Assembly: GCA_934757255.1 (NCBI GenBank)
Contig: CAKVLL010000048.1
Span: 1-9,023, forward strand
Source of the DNA: an uncultured Candidatus Melainabacteria bacterium
GTDB taxonomy: Bacteria; Cyanobacteriota; Vampirovibrionia; Gastranaerophilales; Gastranaerophilaceae
Length of the DNA: 9,023 nucleotides
Direction: 5' to 3'
Shown: piece by piece, positions 5,608 through 9,023 of the stretch
Position numbering within the stretch: position 1 is the stretch's first letter
Layout: every line of letters begins with the position of its first letter
The notes under the pieces: generated by a model
Told to the model about the DNA's origin: nothing
The model's input: the letters and a program-made list of their open reading frames with translations, nothing else
Database searches by the model: none
Program-made: the position numbers and the translations under genes

Positions 5608-6828
5608 ATGAATATGAAGAAAAAGATTTTACTAGCATTAATAGCAATTATTTTGACCACACCGGCGTGGGCAAAAGTTAAGGAGCAAAATTTAGAAGAA
5701 GTTGTGCTTGATGTTCCGCAAGAAGAAATGAATGTGGAAGAAGTTCCTCAAGCAATTTCTGTTACAGAAGAAAAAGCTCCGCAAGAAAAAAGTTTAAAAG
5801 AAAAACTTCAAGATGTGTATCACTTAGAAGTTTATAAATACGATAAACCGACATATCTTTTACAAGATGTTTTGACTCATAAATTTGATGAAGATTCTGT
5901 ATGGGATAGAACTCAATTATGGGCTGGTTACAACGGTGACATCGGACTTCAATTTAATGAAGGCGGAATGCATCGTGAACATACAACAAACCATTATGAC
6001 ATCAATACAATCAACGTTGGTTATGATGGATTCTTAAAGAACAATAATGGTGATTTTAGAATTATGTTTAACTTCTCACCATTATCAGAAAGAAACTGGG
6101 TAGAAAACTTGTTTGCTGATATGTACATCGCAACAAACAAAATTCCTCACCACAGAATTTTAATCGGTAATTCTCGTCCGCCAGTTGGTTTAGAAGGTGC
6201 TTATGGGCCGTTTGTATTACCGTTTTTAGCGCGTTCACAAATTTCAAGAAATTTCGGTACAGTTCGTAAACTTGGGGCTAAAGTAGCAGGAACATACAGT
6301 TTGATGGATTATGACTTTGGGGTTTATAGTTCGGATACTTATTTCCAAGAATTTTTTCCTGGGGCAGAATTTATTGGTAGAGTTGACTTAAAACCACTTG
6401 GAAAAACTGATGGCAGGTATGGTAAATTGCTTGTTGGCGGTAGCATGGATGCAGGTCATAGAGATAATAATTTCTGCGTAGTCGGTGCACATGTTCAATA
6501 TGAATACAAAAGATTTATGGCAAATTTTGAATGGGCGCAAGCTAACGGTTATAATGGTACAGCCGGTTATTCAACAGATAAGCACGCAAGCGGTTTTTAC
6601 GCAACTGTTGCTTATATGTTGACTAAAAAACTTCAAATCTTAGCCAGATATGATGAATTTGATCCAAATAGAGAAATCGCAAATAACAACAAACGCGAAT
6701 ATTCAGTTGGTTTGAACTACTTTGTGAAAGGTCAAGGTTTGAAATTTATTCTAAACTATGTATTCTGTCAAAATGATGCAGCAAAAGATTCTCACAGAAT
6801 TATGCTCGGCACACAGTTGTTGATTTAA
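5608..6828 (+). CDS. Outer-membrane porin, OprO/OprP (Porin_O_P) type
   Basis: A predicted outer-membrane beta-barrel letting small anions diffuse into or out of the periplasm. The 406-residue precursor starts MNMKKKILLALIAIILT and has a signal-peptidase site after PAWA (residues 19-22). A Glu-rich linker (about 25-65) precedes the barrel. The barrel part shows alternating polar/hydrophobic strands rich in Gly, Tyr, Asn and Phe. Its end (LQILARYDEFDPN, then YSVGLNYFVKGQGLKFILNYVF, finishing RIMLGTQLLI) reads like the C-terminal strands of Porin_O_P proteins. Phosphate selectivity cannot be judged. ATG 5608 and ATG 5614 (MKKK) are both possible. An upstream in-frame TTG (5578) lies within the terminator and is rejected. 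No Shine-Dalgarno precedes either ATG, so initiation may be leaderless or nearly so. It follows the channel gene by 66 bases but has its own promoter. Confidence 0.8.
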   Translation: MNMKKKILLALIAIILTTPAWAKVKEQNLEEVVLDVPQEEMNVEEVPQAISVTEEKAPQEKSLKEKLQDVYHLEVYKYDKPTYLLQDVLTHKFDEDSVWDRTQLWAGYNGDIGLQFNEGGMHREHTTNHYDINTINVGYDGFLKNNNGDFRIMFNFSPLSERNWVENLFADMYIATNKIPHHRILIGNSRPPVGLEGAYGPFVLPFLARSQISRNFGTVRKLGAKVAGTYSLMDYDFGVYSSDTYFQEFFPGAEFIGRVDLKPLGKTDGRYGKLLVGGSMDAGHRDNNFCVVGAHVQYEYKRFMANFEWAQANGYNGTAGYSTDKHASGFYATVAYMLTKKLQILARYDEFDPNREIANNNKREYSVGLNYFVKGQGLKFILNYVFCQNDAAKDSHRIMLGTQLLI

Positions 6829-6862
6829 TGTCATTGGTGTAAAAGTTCCACCATTCTTTCAA

Positions 6863-6912
6863 TGGAAAATTGAAAGTGGAAAATTGAAAATTGTTTTAAA
6901 TAATTTTCAATT
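6863..6912. terminator. AT-rich repeat and hairpin between convergent porin and ogt genes
   Basis: The stretch is made of GGAAAATTGAAA-type units. Its end forms a perfect 11-bp inverted repeat, AATTGAAAATT (6882-6892) with AATTTTCAATT (6902-6912), and a 9-base loop. It sits between two convergent genes and could end transcription from both sides, but it lacks a clean T run. A weaker hairpin, TGGTG/CACCA (6835-6853), just follows the porin stop. Confidence 0.4.
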
Positions 6913-6914
6913 GC

Positions 6915-7457
6915 TCATTGTCCAAATTTAGAAATGTAGGGTGTAATTTTTGCTCCATTAACTTCAAACTCTAATAACCACTGTTTCACACCAATTCCGC
7001 CGGCGTATCCGGTTAACTTTCCGTTTTTGCCAATCGCTCTGTGGCAAGGGATGATAATTGCAATCGGATTGTGACCTATTGCACCGCCAACTGCTTGCGC
7101 AGACATTCTTTCGATATTCTTGATTTTAGCAATTTTGCTTGCAATTTCGCCATACGTTCTTACTTCGCCATAAGGAATTCTACATAATTCTTGCCATACC
7201 ATTTTACGGAATTCATTCCCTATAGGCGAGAGTGACAATAAATCAATATTAGGTCTTCTGCCTGCAAAATAATCATCAAGCCAAGCTTTTGTTGCATTCA
7301 GAACCGGTAAGTTATCTTTAACGATAACTTCACCTTTAATGTCTCCGAAAAAATATTTTTGACCTTCAAGCCAAGCGCCTACTAATTTGTCATTGCATAC
7401 ACAAAGCGTCAATAACCCCACAGGTGAATTATAGCTAGTTTTATAAAAAATATCCAT
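6915..7457 (-). CDS. ogt: Methylated-DNA--protein-cysteine methyltransferase (O6-alkylguanine repair)
   Basis: A suicide repair protein that takes the alkyl group from O6-alkylguanine (and O4-alkylthymine) in DNA onto its own cysteine. The 180-residue product has the usual N-terminal domain (YNSPVGLLTL at 9-18) and the C-terminal DNA-binding and active-site domain. There the helix-turn-helix region includes FRKMVWQELCRIPYGEVRTY (83-102), and the acceptor C138 lies in IIPCHR. The supporting N130, H139 and E163 are present. The position of the arginine finger (Arg128 in human AGT, in ARAVGG) is Gln121 here (AQAVGG). It starts 9 bases after the der stop on the same strand, with no clear Shine-Dalgarno, so co-transcription and translational coupling are likely. 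It is the single-activity Ogt form, without the Ada regulatory domain. Confidence 0.92.
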   Translation of the reverse strand: MDIFYKTSYNSPVGLLTLCVCNDKLVGAWLEGQKYFFGDIKGEVIVKDNLPVLNATKAWLDDYFAGRRPNIDLLSLSPIGNEFRKMVWQELCRIPYGEVRTYGEIASKIAKIKNIERMSAQAVGGAIGHNPIAIIIPCHRAIGKNGKLTGYAGGIGVKQWLLEFEVNGAKITPYISKFGQ

Positions 7458-7466
7458 TTTAAAGGT

Positions 7467-8807
7467 CTATTTTTTCTTTTCACTTCTTGTTCTAACAGAA
7501 AGTCTTATTGGAGTACCTGTAAAACCGAACGCTTCGCGTAATTTGTTTTCCATATAGCGCTTGTAATGATCTTTCATTAAATCTTCATTATTTGCAAATA
7601 AAATGAAAGTTGGCGGCTCAATTGCTGCTTGTGTTGAATACATGATTTTTAAGCGCTTATTTCTAATAGTTTGCGGTGGATTGAGAGCATAAGCTTCATT
7701 AATAACCTTATTCAATAAACCTGTAGAAACACGTTTAGAACGCTCTTTTTGAACTTCTACAACTCTTGTAAAAATATTATTTAATCTTTGATGAGTTACC
7801 GCACTGATGTAAATCTTTGGAACATAATCCAAAAATGGAATTTCGTGCGCGATTTTTTCTTCAAACTTGTTTATTGTGTTTGATTTTTTATCTTCAATCA
7901 AATCCCATTTGTTGATTGCAATTACCATACCTTTTCCTGCATCAGTAATAATAGAAGCAATTTTTTTGTCTTGGTCTGAAATTCCATTTATGGCTTCTGT
8001 TGCGTCAATTACCATCAAAGCAACGTCACATTCTCTGATTGAACGAATTGCTCTATCAACTGCAAATTTTTCTACGCCATAATCAACTTTTGCTTTTTTT
8101 CTGATGCCGGCAGTATCTATTATTACAAATTCTTGGTCGTTGTAAGTCAAACGAGAGTCGATGCTATCTCTTGTAGTACCTGAAATATCAGAAACAATAA
8201 CTCGTTTTTCACCTAATAGCGCATTTACAATAGAAGATTTACCGGCATTTGGTCGACCGACTATTGCTATTTTTATGGTTTTATCTTCGATTTCTTCTAC
8301 GTCATATTCAAAGTCGGATGTAATTTCTTCCAGTAAATCGCCAACTCCGCCAGAACCGTGTAATGCTGAAATTGCGATAGGTTCACCGATTGCTAGAGAG
8401 TAAAAATCACTAATCATAGTGATTTGGTTGTGCGAATCGACTTTATTTACTGCAAGAAAAATTGGCTTGTTGCTTTGTCTTAAAATATTTGCAATATCAG
8501 AATCAACAGGCGTAACGCCTTCTAAGCCATCAACGATAAAAATAATTTTGTCTGCTTCTTCACAAGCTATTTTTGCTTGGTCGTAAATCGAAAGCATAAT
8601 TTCATCTTCATCACCAGGAATAATTCCGCCGGTGTCAATAACAGTAAATGGTTTGTTTTGCCATTCTACGTCAAAATAAATTCTATCTCTGGTTACACCG
8701 GGACGGTCGTCAACGATAGACTGCCTTTTTCCTACTAATCTGTTTACAAACGTTGATTTACCAACATTTGGTCTTCCTACTATTGCGATAATTGGTTTTC
8801 TATTCAT
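7467..8807 (-). CDS. der: Ribosome-assembly GTPase Der (EngA)
   Basis: An essential GTPase with two tandem G domains that helps mature the 50S ribosomal subunit. In the 446-residue product the first domain has GRPNVGKS (11-18), DTGG (58-61) and NKVD (121-124). The second has GRPNAGKS (184-191), DTAGIRKKAKVDYGVEKF (231-248) and NKWD (299-302). The C-terminal KH-like domain spans about 360-438 and ends in a basic tail, RSEKKK. Length and order are normal and all GTP-binding motifs are intact. Phrases such as IDTGGIIPGDEDEI and IGEPIAISALHGSG resemble cyanobacterial Der, which supports the lineage guess. ATG 8807 is the natural start, although no strong Shine-Dalgarno precedes it. It is the first gene of a likely der-ogt unit and diverges from the gene at 8960. 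Confidence 0.97.
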   Translation of the reverse strand: MNRKPIIAIVGRPNVGKSTFVNRLVGKRQSIVDDRPGVTRDRIYFDVEWQNKPFTVIDTGGIIPGDEDEIMLSIYDQAKIACEEADKIIFIVDGLEGVTPVDSDIANILRQSNKPIFLAVNKVDSHNQITMISDFYSLAIGEPIAISALHGSGGVGDLLEEITSDFEYDVEEIEDKTIKIAIVGRPNAGKSSIVNALLGEKRVIVSDISGTTRDSIDSRLTYNDQEFVIIDTAGIRKKAKVDYGVEKFAVDRAIRSIRECDVALMVIDATEAINGISDQDKKIASIITDAGKGMVIAINKWDLIEDKKSNTINKFEEKIAHEIPFLDYVPKIYISAVTHQRLNNIFTRVVEVQKERSKRVSTGLLNKVINEAYALNPPQTIRNKRLKIMYSTQAAIEPPTFILFANNEDLMKDHYKRYMENKLREAFGFTGTPIRLSVRTRSEKKK

Positions 8808-8843
8808 AATACATTTACTTTAACATGAACTAATAAAAAAATC

Positions 8844-8872
8844 AGTGTATATTCTATGAAAATAATTGTAAA
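8844..8872 (-). promoter_or_regulatory. Promoter of der-ogt
   Basis: On the minus strand TTTACA (8872-8867) is followed after 17 bases by TACACT (8849-8844), about 37 bases before the start codon. The -35 lies inside an ATTGT/ACAAT repeat cluster (8864-8885), which a regulator could use. Confidence 0.5.
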
Positions 8873-8885
8873 CAATTGTAACAAT
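8864..8885. repeat. ATTGT/ACAAT inverted half-site cluster
   Basis: AATTGTAA occurs twice at 10-base spacing (8864-8871 and 8874-8881). The alternating ATTGT and ACAAT half-sites form two overlapping dyads, one helical turn apart, in the der divergent promoter region. Chance is possible in AT-rich DNA. Confidence 0.35.
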
Positions 8886-8959
8886 CCCCCTGAATTCATT
8901 AAAGTTTTTAGAATTAGTGCCGATAACTTACATGTAAGATTTAGGTAAAAGGTGTTATA

Positions 8960-9023
8960 GTGGCAGGAATTGATTTTTCAAAATTTAGTCAAGACTTTAA
9001 AGCAAAGTTTGAAAAAGCGATAG
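8960..9023 (+). CDS. Start of an unidentified gene (runs off the window)
   Basis: A GTG start at 8960 is preceded by AAAAGGTG (8947-8954) at five bases. It opens a frame of 21 residues reading MAGIDFSKFSQDFKAKFEKA and onward to the window end. The sequence is charged, Phe/Lys-rich and probably helical, with no signal peptide. Too little is visible to name it. A -10-like TAAGAT (8935-8940) lies upstream without a clear -35. Confidence 0.6.
   Translation, partial: MAGIDFSKFSQDFKAKFEKAI

Noticed and set aside
7867..8403. Plus-strand frames within der
   Set aside because: They are shadows of the unambiguous Der coding sequence.

Overview
This is a low-GC bacterial chromosome segment of mostly housekeeping genes, with an accessory patch in the middle (about 2.9-4.5 kb). 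The cell is inferred to be Gram-negative: it encodes an outer-membrane porin of the OprO/OprP type, and another protein carries a Sec signal peptide. The Der GTPase has wording in its first G domain that resembles cyanobacterial Der. With the AT-rich, anaerobe-like gene content (a formate/nitrite channel), my best guess is a gut member of the Gastranaerophilales (non-photosynthetic Cyanobacteria/Melainabacteria). This is an inference from sequence impressions, not a database result.

Layout. The 5' end of a secreted protein gene runs off the left edge on the minus strand (1-239). It diverges from bioF (382-1497, +), a lone biotin-synthesis gene. bioF converges on a 456-residue minus-strand protein (1494-2864) with a papain-like Cys/His/Asp arrangement; the two genes share the four bases CTAG as their stop codons. 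Next comes a 783-bp intergenic region holding a GAAAGTTG-type repeat, an orphan terminator-like hairpin, a 122-bp palindromic element and a perfect (GTA)27 microsatellite. It leads into a small coiled-coil protein gene (3648-4178, +) with its own terminator and a second palindromic element. After that comes a formate/nitrite channel gene (4672-5541, +) with a long leader that can fold, then a strong terminator whose loop overlaps the -35 of the porin gene (5608-6828, +). The right end carries der and ogt as a minus-strand pair (8807 to 6915) and the first codons of a divergent plus-strand gene (8960 onward).

How the parts may work together. Der (ribosome assembly), Ogt (DNA alkylation repair) and BioF (biotin) are unrelated housekeeping functions. 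The channel and porin could form an inner-plus-outer membrane path for small anions, but they have separate promoters. The most unusual part is 1494-4392. The papain-like protein and the coiled-coil protein are encoded divergently and share an N-terminal pattern at exactly the same residue numbers (N8 L9 N10, Y13, M16). The coiled-coil gene has a long triplet repeat upstream of its promoter and is flanked by two near-identical palindromes. This suggests a pair of proteins with a common N-terminal targeting signal, one of them possibly under length-variable (phase-variable) expression.
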